Shown here piece by piece: positions 42,903 through 51,457 of a stretch of 64,000 nt of DNA; the stretch's first letter is position 1; each line of letters starts with the position of its first letter. The stretch spans positions 56,625 through 120,624 of the forward strand of contig NZ_JABFAO010000014.1 of assembly GCF_017168235.1 (NCBI RefSeq). The letters are read 5' to 3'. A model generated the notes under the pieces. The model worked only from the letters and a program-made list of their open reading frames with translations, was not told where the DNA came from and did no database searches. The stretch comes from Rhodococcus sp. KRD197 (GTDB lineage: Bacteria; Actinomycetota; Actinomycetes; Mycobacteriales; Mycobacteriaceae). The translations under genes were made by a program, and so were the position numbers.

Positions 42903-44622
42903 CTTAAGCCTGAATGCACCGATTCAGCGACGGTCGGCCGCACGCTCTAAACACGAAATGCCCTGCCGTAGTGAGAGAATTGTTCTTGTCTAGGGAACAT
43001 TTCAACCACGACGAAGGGCATCTCGCAGATGCAACTATCCCACACCCGACCCGTCGCTGCCGCATCCTTCGACGACCCCAACCTGGTATCCGCGGCCGGG
43101 TTGGTGCCGGTGATGGCGTTGGCGCAGCGATCAGGCCTGCTCACGCTCTCCGATGACCATCTGTCGGTTCCGGGCGACACGGGATCCAACGCCGGCCGCA
43201 AGATCGGATCTCTGGTCGCGGGCATGGTCGCGGGTGCGGACAGTATCTCCGACATGGCGATCCTGCAGCACGGCGCGATGCACATTCTGTTCGAGCGGCC
43301 CTACGCACCCTCGACCTTGGGATCGTTTCTGCGGCAGTTCCGGTTCGGTCACGTCCGCCAGCTCGACGCCGTCGCCTCCCGGCTACTGCTGGCACTGACA
43401 GAACGCACACCGCTGCTGGCAGGAATCGATACCGAACCGGTGATGATCGACATCGACGACTCCATCATCGAAGTCCACGGCCACAGCAAACAAGGATCCG
43501 GCTACGGTTACTCCGGCGTCCGAGGCCTGAACTCGGTGATCACCACCGTCACCACCAGCACGACCGCGCCGGTCATCACCGCCCAACGCCTCCGCAAAGG
43601 CGCCTGCGGGTCCTCCCGTGGTGCCGCACGCATGATCGCCGACACCCTCACCACCGTCGACCGACTCCGCGACGCAGTCACGAAAACCAACACAGACACC
43701 GACACCGTGGGCGCATCGCCGAAGCCGTTGTTGCGGGCGGACTCGGCGTATTTCGGCTACCCCAGCATCGGTGCCGCGCTGCGCGGCGGCGCGGATGTCT
43801 CGATCACCACCGGATTGAACTCGGTGATCAAGACCGCGATCAGCTCGATCGCAGATGACGCGTGGACACCGATCCGATACACCAACTCGATTTACGACAC
43901 CGACACCCAGCAATGGATTTCGGTCGCCGAGGTAGCGGAGATTCCGTTCACCGCGTTCGCGTCGCAGAAGAAAGCCCACCACACCCCCGGCCGGCTGATC
44001 GTGCGCCGCATCCCGGACCTGCGCCCGCGCACAGACCAAGGCCAGGGCGAGTTGTTCGACGTGTGGCGCTTCCACGCGTTCTTCACCACCACCGACCGCG
44101 CCGACCTCGACACCGTCGCCGCCGACCGAACCCATCGCCGCCACGCGATCATCGAACAGGTCCATGCCGACCTGAAGAACTCCGCCCTCGCCCACATGCC
44201 GTCGGGGAAGTTCTGCGCGAACGCGGCCTGGCTGGTCTGCGCGGTGATGGCGTTCAACCTCACTCGCGCCGCCGCCACCTTGACCGGCGAACCGACACTC
44301 GCGAAGGCCACGACCGGGACCATCCGGCGCACATTGATTTCGGTGCCCGCCCGGATCGCCTACTCCGCGCGCAGACTCACCCTGCACCTACCGGAGAAGT
44401 GGGCCTGGGAAACGAGCTGGAAGGCATTGTTCGACAGCATGTTCGGGCGAAACGCCCACATTCTCCCCTAACCGAGCAGTCCGTACCCGCCCGCAACGCG
44501 AAAGACCCAGTGGAACAACCCGACCCCCGAGATCGGGCACCCGAACATGTCCACACCCGAGCCGATCCCGCACAACAATATTCACGGTCACACACTCAGC
44601 CCATCGGTGAATTCAGGTTAAG
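42903..44622 (+). mobile_element. IS1380-family insertion sequence
   Basis: About 1720 bp with one transposase gene. Imperfect terminal inverted repeats: left CTTAAGCCTGAATGCACC, right (complement) CTTAACCTGAATTCACC. No matching 4-bp target duplication is visible at these ends (GACC left, ACGG right), so it may have recombined or one end may have moved. Inserted 30 bp after the stop of rep1. Confidence 0.82.
43029..44471 (+). CDS. IS1380-family DDE transposase
   Basis: 480 residues, full length for the family. Has 'IDIDDSIIEVHGHSKQGSGY' (first catalytic Asp region), 'LLRADSAYFGYPSI' (second Asp) and 'RRHAIIEQVHADLKNSALAH' (Glu region). The first Met at 43029 follows the left inverted repeat by about 110 nt. 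Intact and probably active. Confidence 0.9.
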   Translation: MQLSHTRPVAAASFDDPNLVSAAGLVPVMALAQRSGLLTLSDDHLSVPGDTGSNAGRKIGSLVAGMVAGADSISDMAILQHGAMHILFERPYAPSTLGSFLRQFRFGHVRQLDAVASRLLLALTERTPLLAGIDTEPVMIDIDDSIIEVHGHSKQGSGYGYSGVRGLNSVITTVTTSTTAPVITAQRLRKGACGSSRGAARMIADTLTTVDRLRDAVTKTNTDTDTVGASPKPLLRADSAYFGYPSIGAALRGGADVSITTGLNSVIKTAISSIADDAWTPIRYTNSIYDTDTQQWISVAEVAEIPFTAFASQKKAHHTPGRLIVRRIPDLRPRTDQGQGELFDVWRFHAFFTTTDRADLDTVAADRTHRRHAIIEQVHADLKNSALAHMPSGKFCANAAWLVCAVMAFNLTRAAATLTGEPTLAKATTGTIRRTLISVPARIAYSARRLTLHLPEKWAWETSWKALFDSMFGRNAHILP

Positions 44623-44633
44623 ACGGGCCGTCA

Positions 44634-44775
44634 GTGTGCGGTGGTTTGCTGCGGGCGCTTCGGTTGACGTCGGGGTCGGTGAGGCAGTCGTCGGTACACG
44701 GCGATGACGGTGGCGACGCGCAGTTCGGCGGCGATTCTGGCGAGGCCTCTGCGTCGGGTGCGAAACGTCACGTGA
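44634..44775 (-). pseudogene. possible transposase or recombinase C-terminal fragment
   Basis: Next to the right end of the IS, the minus strand has an open basic stretch ('RRGLARIAAELRVATVIAVY') ending at a TGA near 44634. It looks like the tail of a mobile-element protein, but nothing upstream continues it. Assignment is weak. Confidence 0.25.
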
Positions 44776-44850
44776 CAAGGCGAGCTCTATCTAATGATGG
44801 AGTTCGCTAAGACGTGCCAGACCGGAAACGAACTCGGGTGGGAATCAGCG

Positions 44851-45306
44851 TTAGGCTGCGTTCGACAGTAGCGAGATCGCCCTGCGCAGGTGCCGCCGTG
44901 CCGAGCGAACGTGAACGAGCGCACCTTCAGGAAAGAGCGCGTCCAAAGAACTGGGGACGTTGACGGCCGCGAACCCGAAATTGCTGTGTCGGAGGACGAG
45001 ACGGTGGAGATGTCGATCGACGTTCTGCAGGACGTCGACCTCGGGAGAGACGTCGGCTGAGGGTGTGGCATCTTGTAGGTGCGCGGCGTGGCGATGTTCT
45101 GCCACTGCTACAGCGTCGCTGTGACGGGCCAGCGAGCGGTTCCACGCGTCGAGGGAGGCGTTCAATCTGGTTGTCGCCTGCGTGATTTCGTCTGACGGCT
45201 GCTCGGGTGAGCGCGCAGCGAGTTCGTCGAGGGCCGTGATGAACGAGGACAAATCTTCGGCCCCGATCGTGTTCTGGTCCATCCGCAGCACGTCGTCCAG
45301 CACCAT
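44851..45306 (-). CDS. hypothetical helical protein
   Basis: 151 residues from ATG 45306. Almost entirely predicted helix with many charged residues ('DLSSFITALDELAAR', 'VDRHLHRLVLRHSNFGFAAV'); the middle is His-rich ('VAVAEHRHAAH'). No family recognised. Lies 54 nt after the DUF5593 gene on the same strand, with a short hairpin in the gap, so possibly co-transcribed. Confidence 0.55.
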   Translation of the reverse strand: MVLDDVLRMDQNTIGAEDLSSFITALDELAARSPEQPSDEITQATTRLNASLDAWNRSLARHSDAVAVAEHRHAAHLQDATPSADVSPEVDVLQNVDRHLHRLVLRHSNFGFAAVNVPSSLDALFPEGALVHVRSARRHLRRAISLLSNAA

Positions 45307-45360
45307 GAGTTGTGTTCCCGGCTCTCTACTTCGGTCGAACCCGCCTGTCGGTGGGTTTGG

Positions 45361-46374
45361 TCAGTTCTCTCGGACAGTCATCAGGCCTTGGTTCTCGCCG
45401 TAATGCTCGAAGCCGATACGTGCGTCGATCCAGTCGCCGGTTCCGGTGAAGCGAATCGGAGTCGTGAACTCTGCATACACGGAGCGGGCCAGCACGCGCT
45501 TACGAAGGTTGGTAGCCGCTTCTCTACCCTGCTCGGTGAAGTCGGGGAGGCCGGTCAGCCATGGCGTCAGTGCGCCGATCGGCGGATTGAGCCACTGCAA
45601 GGCGATGCCTGTCGTGACGTCGATGATGGCGCGACCCATGGCGGGATGATCCTGTGCGGCGAGCTTCTTCGTCATCGCTAATGCGTAGTCGACGCGGTGG
45701 GGAACATGGTCGGTGACGTCGTGCAGGATTCCCTTTGCTTCTGGACGTCCATGCGCGTCGGGCGCGTAACCCATGCTGACGTGGATGGTGCGACCGATTC
45801 CTCGACCATCGGTCAAACAGATGTCCGCGTCGAAGAACCGACTGTCGCCACTAGGGGGTATGTCCGTCACGAGTGTTTCGACGTATTCCCCGACGTCGCT
45901 CTGCTTCGAAAAGTCGTCGTAGAACTCGAAGATCTGGTGATGGCTGGGCCGTTTCGCCTCGATCGGATTGATGGAGAGGATATTGCGGTCCACGCCCGGG
46001 CCGTGGTGGGTCAGGCAGGTTACGGGGTCGAAGGAATACGCCTCTACCGTGCGGGGCTCGCCTACTGGCTGCCCGTATTCGCCCAGCCAAACCTGTGAGC
46101 CGTAGACCCCATCAGGGCCGAGAACGGGTAGGGCCCGGATCAGTACATCCGTTCCATCAGGAAGCGCGGCACGTGCATCCTCAGCGTGTGCGCCGTTTTG
46201 GACTGAACGGACGGTCTTGAGAATCTTCTCTGTCACGGCCGAGCTGTTAAAGTTGCGGCGTCGCGTCAGTGGCTTGAACACGCGCGGCGTCCCCTCGAAC
46301 ACCACAGAGGGGTGGTCGTCCGAAAACGTTTCCAGCACTATCCATCCAGGCGTTCGTTCAGTCCCCCGACTCAT
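45361..46374 (-). CDS. DUF5593 / PAS-GAF-like protein
   Basis: 337 residues from ATG 46374 (GGAAGGGAA upstream). N-terminal segment 'GWIVLETFSDDHPSVVFEG' and central 'GSQVWLGEYGQPVGEPR', 'FDPVTCLTHHGP' match actinobacterial DUF5593 proteins, which are thought to contain GAF/PAS-like sensory folds. The C-terminal part ('DARIGFEHYGENQGLMTVREN') resembles a PAS core. Ligand and partner are unknown; a PAS-GGDEF protein is encoded 1.4 kb away. Confidence 0.65.
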   Translation of the reverse strand: MSRGTERTPGWIVLETFSDDHPSVVFEGTPRVFKPLTRRRNFNSSAVTEKILKTVRSVQNGAHAEDARAALPDGTDVLIRALPVLGPDGVYGSQVWLGEYGQPVGEPRTVEAYSFDPVTCLTHHGPGVDRNILSINPIEAKRPSHHQIFEFYDDFSKQSDVGEYVETLVTDIPPSGDSRFFDADICLTDGRGIGRTIHVSMGYAPDAHGRPEAKGILHDVTDHVPHRVDYALAMTKKLAAQDHPAMGRAIIDVTTGIALQWLNPPIGALTPWLTGLPDFTEQGREAATNLRKRVLARSVYAEFTTPIRFTGTGDWIDARIGFEHYGENQGLMTVREN

Positions 46375-46421
46375 CGATTCGTTCCCTTCCGTCTTGAGGC
46401 CAAGGTATGTGTATACCCCCT

Positions 46422-47255
46422 TCACAGCTTTGGCGCTATCGTGTCCTGTTCTTGGCGCAGGTCGTTGAATTGTTGAGCGTCATGCGAGCAGAAAAGGCGA
46501 ATGGCGCTCCCTCTCAGGTTCATTAGAGCTCGATGATTCGCACGGACCTGCGTTCGGTCGGTCGCCATGAGCATCTCGACGGCGCGAATCGCTCTGCCTG
46601 ACAGTGATGGTGACGATTCGGACGGCGGTGTCACCGCGTCGCGGTGCATGAATGCATCCCCTGCATGAACCAGCCAGTCGCGGCCGGGAACTCGCAGTGC
46701 AACTGCGGCGTGGCCGCGCGTATGGCCAGGAATCGGCAGTAGATACATTCCGTCCAGGTTGTTCAGGCTGTGACCCGATAGGCCCAAAATCTCAGCGTCA
46801 CAACGGGTGTAGGTACGGGACCTTGTGATGGCGTCGATGTGGGCGCGGCGGTATCGCCCATTGCCGCCGGTGGTTCGCTGAGGCGTACGAGCCTCAGCCA
46901 GTTCCGCGCCCGTCGTGTGCAGAGTGGCGTTCGGGAAGTCGGCGAAGCCGCCGATGTGGTCATAGTCGAGGTGCGTGGCCACCACATCGGTCACATCTGT
47001 TCGCGCGAAACCGAGCTGCTCGATCTGCACGGCGGCTGTGTCTGCGGTCCGGAGCTGGGCGCCGGACAACCGGGCGCTGCGGCCGAGCCGTGGTGTGGGA
47101 CTAGCAATGTCCGCACTCCCGATGCCGACGTCGACCAACACCAGGCCGTGCTCCATCTCACAGGCAAGCACATGCGTGACCAGGGTCATAGACGGCCACG
47201 GCCGAAAGGTCCCGCAGTTCAAGTGGTAAACCCGTTTGAGGGCACCGACATTCAC
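46422..47255 (-). CDS. MBL-fold metallo-hydrolase (lactonase-like)
   Basis: 277 residues from ATG 47255. Zinc-binding motif HxxxDH is 'THLDYDHIGG', followed by 'PGHTRGHAAV' and 'LVHAGDAF', giving the complete dinuclear site of the glyoxalase II/AHL-lactonase-like group. Substrate cannot be told from sequence; lactone or ester hydrolysis is likely. Divergent from the small membrane protein at 47449. Confidence 0.82.
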   Translation of the reverse strand: MNVGALKRVYHLNCGTFRPWPSMTLVTHVLACEMEHGLVLVDVGIGSADIASPTPRLGRSARLSGAQLRTADTAAVQIEQLGFARTDVTDVVATHLDYDHIGGFADFPNATLHTTGAELAEARTPQRTTGGNGRYRRAHIDAITRSRTYTRCDAEILGLSGHSLNNLDGMYLLPIPGHTRGHAAVALRVPGRDWLVHAGDAFMHRDAVTPPSESSPSLSGRAIRAVEMLMATDRTQVRANHRALMNLRGSAIRLFCSHDAQQFNDLRQEQDTIAPKL

Positions 47256-47448
47256 CGAACATGCTCCGAAAAGAGAGCCCTACTGACGGTAAGCCGGGGT
47301 CGGCTTCCATCGCAACACCGAGGTCGAGTACACAAACCGCGGGAACGTGCAGGTGCACGCGCGCAGGGTCAACTTAGCAGTTGATCTTGTCCGGCGGGTA
47401 GGGCACTCTCTGTGTCGCAGATACGGTCGGGTGTCTGTCAAGCGCACT

Positions 47449-47739
47449 ATGGGGCGGGGGCTCGTGTTCGAACAACTGCGCATCCTGATCAGTGTTGGAC
47501 TGGTGGCGGCATTCGTGCTGACAGCCGGTGGGTGTGCAGTCATCGCCTACCAAATGTTGAGGGACGGGGATCCGTCGGACGCCCATTACCTCGACGACCC
47601 ACAACAGGCCCCGCGTCCTTACTGGGATGGCGATAGAACCAGGTACGAGGCACGCAAGCGCCGCCGGGCGCGAGGTACGCAGAGACTGTCGACTCTGGTA
47701 GCTTCCCTGGTCGCGAAGTGGTTGCGCAGTGACAAGTAA
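47449..47739 (+). CDS. hypothetical small membrane protein
   Basis: 96 residues from ATG 47449 (GTG 47431 also possible). One transmembrane helix ('ISVGLVAAFVLTAGGCAVIA') containing a Cys, then a hydrophilic, basic tail. No family recognised. Followed by a strong bidirectional hairpin. Confidence 0.45.
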   Translation: MGRGLVFEQLRILISVGLVAAFVLTAGGCAVIAYQMLRDGDPSDAHYLDDPQQAPRPYWDGDRTRYEARKRRRARGTQRLSTLVASLVAKWLRSDK

Positions 47740-47768
47740 CGCCATCTCTATGCCACAGCCGGTAGCGT

Positions 47769-47805
47769 AGCTCGGTCGTTGCGCGATCTGCGCGACGACC
47801 GAGCT
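47769..47805. terminator. bidirectional terminator-like hairpin
   Basis: AGCTCGGTCGTTGCG pairs with CGCGACGACCGAGCT (15 bp, one mismatch) between two convergent genes. Position between the stops of the membrane protein gene and the GGDEF gene supports a shared terminator. Confidence 0.75.
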
Positions 47806-49457
47806 TAGGTCGTTTGATTGTAAAGCGTCTTGGATCGGTACATCTCGAGATCAGCGTCGTTGAGGACGTCCTGGGCACTGCGGGTATCTCCCGGTTCGAC
47901 CACGACCAGACCGATGCTCGCGGCTACGGTGAGCGTCCGGTCGTCGACGCTGACAGGGCTGGCCAGCCGGGCGCGCAGGGCCCCGGCTTCGACGCCGGTG
48001 CCGTTGGGGACGACGGCGACGAACTCGTCCCCGCCGATCCGTCCGACGACGGAGCCTGGTGGCAGGGCATCTGCCATGCGCCGGGCGACAGAGCCGAGTA
48101 CGGCGTCTCCGACGGCATGACCGTGTGAATCGTTGATGGTTTTGAAGTGATCTAGGTCGATGAACAGGACCGCCACAGCACCCGATCGGGGCCGAGACAG
48201 TTCCTCTTCGAGTCGGGCGAGGACGAATGTTCGATTGGGCAGTCCGGTCAGATGGTCATGCGTGGCGGCGTGAGCGAGCTCCCTGCCTTCTTCGTGTTGT
48301 GCCGTGATGTCGCTGAACGCGGCGACCACCGACGAGGCCTGCTCACCCGGGTCGAGCAGCGTCGCGGTCAGCGAGAGCCAGAATCGGGTCCCGTCGCGGC
48401 GGCGCTGGATACCGACCACTGCGGTAGAGGGCCTGCCCGTGCGGCGGGCGCGCACGACTGGGTGATTGTCGGGGTGCAACGGCTGATAATCGGTGCCGTA
48501 GACCCGGAACGGGAGCTGGTAAGCACGTCCGGAGACGTCGAGGCCGGCCTGTATATCAAGGATCGTTTTCGCGGCCAGGTTGGCCGACGCAATCCGCCCG
48601 GTGTGGCCGAGAACCACCACCCCTTCGTCAAGGGATTCGACAACGGCAGTGAAATGCTCTTCGGCGTGACGTAGCGCAGTTTGATCCGTGCACACCAGAA
48701 CGTGGCCGCCGTCGTCCATACGGGCAGCGGACACGGTGACCGCCAGTGCAGCGCCGTCGGCGCACACGTGGGTGTCGCGGATGCGGCCACCGGCAGCGAT
48801 GATCGCAGCGGGGTGACACACGACGCCGACGGCGGACGAGAGGTCTCCGCCGACCACTTCGGCAGCGGTGCGCCCGTACACCGTTTCCGCGGCGGGGTTC
48901 CAGCTCGTGATCAACCCTGCTGGAGAGACCCCGATGATGGCGTCGCTGACGTGGGTCACGAGCGCGGCCTGGTAGCGCAACGCCTCCTGCGCAGCCCTGT
49001 GCTCGGTGAGATCGCGCAGGATGACCTGAAATGCCGGACGGTCGTCCCACGATGTACGCACCGACACCGCCTCCATCGGCAGGGTGCTGCCGTCCACTGC
49101 GACCACTGTCGCTTCGGACGGCTCGCTCGCGACACCGTGACCATCATCGAGTGCGCCGATCCGGGCAAGCATCGGACCGATCGACTCGGCATGGATGAAC
49201 TCGGTAATCGGATGACCGATTACTTGCTCGGCCCCTTGCGCGCGGAGATAGCGCAAGCCGGAGGGGTTGATGTAGACGATCACCCCGTGCTGGTGCACGC
49301 AGATGGCGTCCGGCGTGTACTCGACGAGCATGCGGTAGCGGTCAGCGAGGTCGGGGAACGCCACGCCTTCCTCACCGGACAAGCCCGTGCCGGCATCTGG
49401 AGTCGGGGTCGACGAGGACGCCCGCGGTGCGGGCCGGTCGTCATCCCCTGCATGCAT
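47805..49457 (-). CDS. PAS-GGDEF diguanylate cyclase
   Basis: 550 residues from ATG 49457. Three PAS-like sensory domains (about 38-160, 165-270, 275-385: 'YRMLVEYTPDAICVHQHGVI', 'VTHVSDAIIGVSPAGLITSW', 'VVESLDEGVVVLGHTGRIAS') followed by a GGDEF domain with intact 'RIGGDEFVAVVP' and 'FIDLDHFKTINDSHGH'. Should make cyclic di-GMP. No EAL partner or transmembrane segment is present, so it is cytosolic. Confidence 0.9.
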   Translation of the reverse strand: MHAGDDDRPAPRASSSTPTPDAGTGLSGEEGVAFPDLADRYRMLVEYTPDAICVHQHGVIVYINPSGLRYLRAQGAEQVIGHPITEFIHAESIGPMLARIGALDDGHGVASEPSEATVVAVDGSTLPMEAVSVRTSWDDRPAFQVILRDLTEHRAAQEALRYQAALVTHVSDAIIGVSPAGLITSWNPAAETVYGRTAAEVVGGDLSSAVGVVCHPAAIIAAGGRIRDTHVCADGAALAVTVSAARMDDGGHVLVCTDQTALRHAEEHFTAVVESLDEGVVVLGHTGRIASANLAAKTILDIQAGLDVSGRAYQLPFRVYGTDYQPLHPDNHPVVRARRTGRPSTAVVGIQRRRDGTRFWLSLTATLLDPGEQASSVVAAFSDITAQHEEGRELAHAATHDHLTGLPNRTFVLARLEEELSRPRSGAVAVLFIDLDHFKTINDSHGHAVGDAVLGSVARRMADALPPGSVVGRIGGDEFVAVVPNGTGVEAGALRARLASPVSVDDRTLTVAASIGLVVVEPGDTRSAQDVLNDADLEMYRSKTLYNQTT

Positions 49458-49642
49458 CGTTCGAAGTCCTCGTGGTTCGCGGCTCGATTCAGTGATTGAA
49501 CCACCTTCCGATCCGCTGACCTCGATGCACGTCTGGATTGCGGCTTATGCGCTGTATCAAATGGATTCATGCCCCGTTTAGGGCGTTAATTCAAGGTGTG
49601 GGTCTATTCGACGACCCTTCCCCCACCATAGATAGGACACTC

Positions 49643-50800
49643 GTGAACACCTCACACATCAACATCATCGGCATCGGTGCCATCTCCGGGTACGGCTGGG
49701 GAACAGCCCCACTCTGGGACGGTCTGAAGTCGGGCAAAGCCGCCGCCACCCTCCAGCACGATGTAGCGGCACCAAACCAGAATCCGGTGTGGTTGGCGAA
49801 GGTTCCCGTCGGCGGAGATTCCGCCGACGGAACCAGTAGATTCGGCCGCGCGCTGCGCGGCGCAGCACGCGAGGCCATCGAGGACGCGCTCTCCCGCGGC
49901 TGGAAACCTGGCAAGAGGGTCGGACTCGTGCACGCGGTCGTGTTGGGCGAAGTCGACGAATGGCGGAACTTCTACCTCCACGACGAAGGGCAACGGAGAG
50001 TTCGGGACTACCTCACCCTGATGCCCTCGACCCCGGTGTATTTGCTGATGCAGGAGCACGGCTTCCACGGCCCGGCGATGAACGTCGGGGCGATGTGCGC
50101 CTCGGGCAACGCCGGCCTGATCACCGCCAAGATGTGGCTCAACACCGGATTCGTCGACGACGTGGTGTTCGTGGCCACCGACCTATCCCTGACGCCCGAG
50201 AACATCGAACACTTCGTCAAGCTCGGCGTCGGGGTCGTCGACGTCGAACCTCAGGACGGATGCCGGCCGTTCCAGCAGGGCAGCCGCGGATTCGGAATGG
50301 GCGAAGCAGCAACTGCATTCGTGCTGACAGGGAACGATCGCGGCGCGTACGCAAGGGTGCTCGGAGGGTCGATGTCGCATGACGCGTTCCATGCAACATC
50401 GATCAACCCGAACCTGACGCAGGTCCGAGCGTGCTTCGACGATGCGCTGCACAATGCGGGCGTGTCGGCGAAACAGGTGCGCTACCTCAATGCCCACGGG
50501 CCAGGCACCGCTCAATGCGACGCCGCCGAAACAGCCATGCTCGAGACCGTTCTCGGCTCCCAGGCCCAGGTGTACTCGGTAAAGCCCCTGACCGGTCACT
50601 GCCAGGGCGCCGCGTCCGCGATCGAAACGGCGGCTGCGGTGCTCGGCCTCGAGCGCAACATCGTCCCGGCATCCCCGCAAGTCGCCGACGGGCATCCTCA
50701 ACTGCTGGACGGCTTTACCGCCGCTGAGCACGGTCTGACCGTCAAGTCTTCCCTCGGGATGGGCGGACACAACTCAGTCGTGGTCCTCGCTCCGGTTTAG
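49643..50800 (+). CDS. beta-ketoacyl synthase (KAS-like, stand-alone)
   Basis: 385 residues from GTG 49643 (TAGGAC upstream). Thiolase fold with Cys152 in 'MCASGNAG', His285 in 'NAHGPGT' and His319 in 'LTGHCQGAAS', i.e. the Cys-His-His triad of condensing enzymes, though the last motif differs from the usual GHTxGAAG. No carrier protein, ketoreductase or other fatty-acid or polyketide gene is adjacent. Substrate unknown. Divergent from the GGDEF gene. Confidence 0.82.
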   Translation: MNTSHINIIGIGAISGYGWGTAPLWDGLKSGKAAATLQHDVAAPNQNPVWLAKVPVGGDSADGTSRFGRALRGAAREAIEDALSRGWKPGKRVGLVHAVVLGEVDEWRNFYLHDEGQRRVRDYLTLMPSTPVYLLMQEHGFHGPAMNVGAMCASGNAGLITAKMWLNTGFVDDVVFVATDLSLTPENIEHFVKLGVGVVDVEPQDGCRPFQQGSRGFGMGEAATAFVLTGNDRGAYARVLGGSMSHDAFHATSINPNLTQVRACFDDALHNAGVSAKQVRYLNAHGPGTAQCDAAETAMLETVLGSQAQVYSVKPLTGHCQGAASAIETAAAVLGLERNIVPASPQVADGHPQLLDGFTAAEHGLTVKSSLGMGGHNSVVVLAPV

Positions 50801-50926
50801 CCCTCTCTGCGGGCGTTCAGCCTGGTCTGGAGCCGTGAGTTCGACTGTATATGTGGCGACCTCGGTACAGGCCCAGGTGGCTCGCGAACCACGAGTAGCG
50901 GTGAAATGGCTGCGACAGCGGAAGCT

Positions 50927-50960
50927 CGATCGACCGGGCCATGTGTGGTCCGGTCGATCG
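50927..50960. promoter_or_regulatory. long hairpin upstream of replication module 2
   Basis: CGATCGACCGG ... CCGGTCGATCG with inner GCCA/TGGT pairing gives about 15 bp of stem closed by a TGTG loop. It may terminate the ketoacyl synthase transcript or act in replication control. A second, shorter inverted repeat (CCTGATG/CATCAGG) is at 51011-51036. Confidence 0.55.
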
Positions 50961-51082
50961 ACCGACTTACAACCGTGTAATTTTCTCGGGTACTTCTCGG
51001 CGTGTCACGGCCTGATGAATGTGATGCTGCATCAGGATGGATACCGGTTGGGACCGATGATGCAGATGAAGGAGGCCACGCC

Positions 51083-51295
51083 ATGCCGATGCCCAGTAAG
51101 GGAGAGCGGAAGCCGTTGACTGTCCGAATCCCGCTAGAGCTGATCAAGACGCTCCAAGAACAGCAGAGTTCGGCAGGTGTGACGTCTCTAGGTCAGTACC
51201 TAGCCGATTTCATCGCGATCGCGAACGACCGCGAAGATCTGGCGCGTGAGCTCAATAGACGGCAAGACCAAGGGGTGTTGCCCCTGACTGCGTAG
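51083..51295 (+). CDS. small ribbon-helix-helix-like protein of replication module 2
   Basis: 70 residues from ATG 51083 with AAGGAGG 6-7 nt before. Pattern 'KPLTVRIPLELIKTLQEQQ' then 'SLGQYLADFIAIANDRE' fits CopG/Arc-type repressors; the opening 'MPMPSKG' and the C-terminal 'LARELNR' match the paralogue at 40619. Probably controls rep2. Confidence 0.68.
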   Translation: MPMPSKGERKPLTVRIPLELIKTLQEQQSSAGVTSLGQYLADFIAIANDREDLARELNRRQDQGVLPLTA

Positions 51296-51301
51296 CCGTC
51301 T

Positions 51302-51325
51302 TGTCCCGAACTGACATTCGGGACA
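51302..51325 (+). promoter_or_regulatory. rep2 leader hairpin 1
   Basis: TGTCCCGAA-ctgaca-TTCGGGACA, perfect 9-bp stem with 6-nt loop, right after the small repressor gene and before the terminator-like hairpin. Candidate anti-terminator or translational control element. Confidence 0.5.
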
Positions 51326-51360
51326 TGTCAACTGAATCTACGCAGCACACGAAGACGACA

Positions 51361-51390
51361 AAAACCCCCGGCGTGCGGGCCGAGGGTTTT
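51361..51390 (+). terminator. terminator-like hairpin in the rep2 leader
   Basis: AAAACCC pairs with GGGTTTT around a GC-rich middle, followed by T residues, 68 nt before the rep2 start. In this position it could attenuate rep2 transcription. Confidence 0.6.
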
Positions 51391-51457
51391 CGAAGTCAGA
51401 GAAGCGAGTGACTAGCTCGCAACTCGTGTTGTGTTGCACTTCCCCGAAGGGACTGTC

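Noticed and set aside
42903..44622. Target-site duplication of the IS1380 element
   Set aside because: The 4-bp flanks (GACC and ACGG) do not match at any reasonable placement of the ends, so no duplication is claimed.
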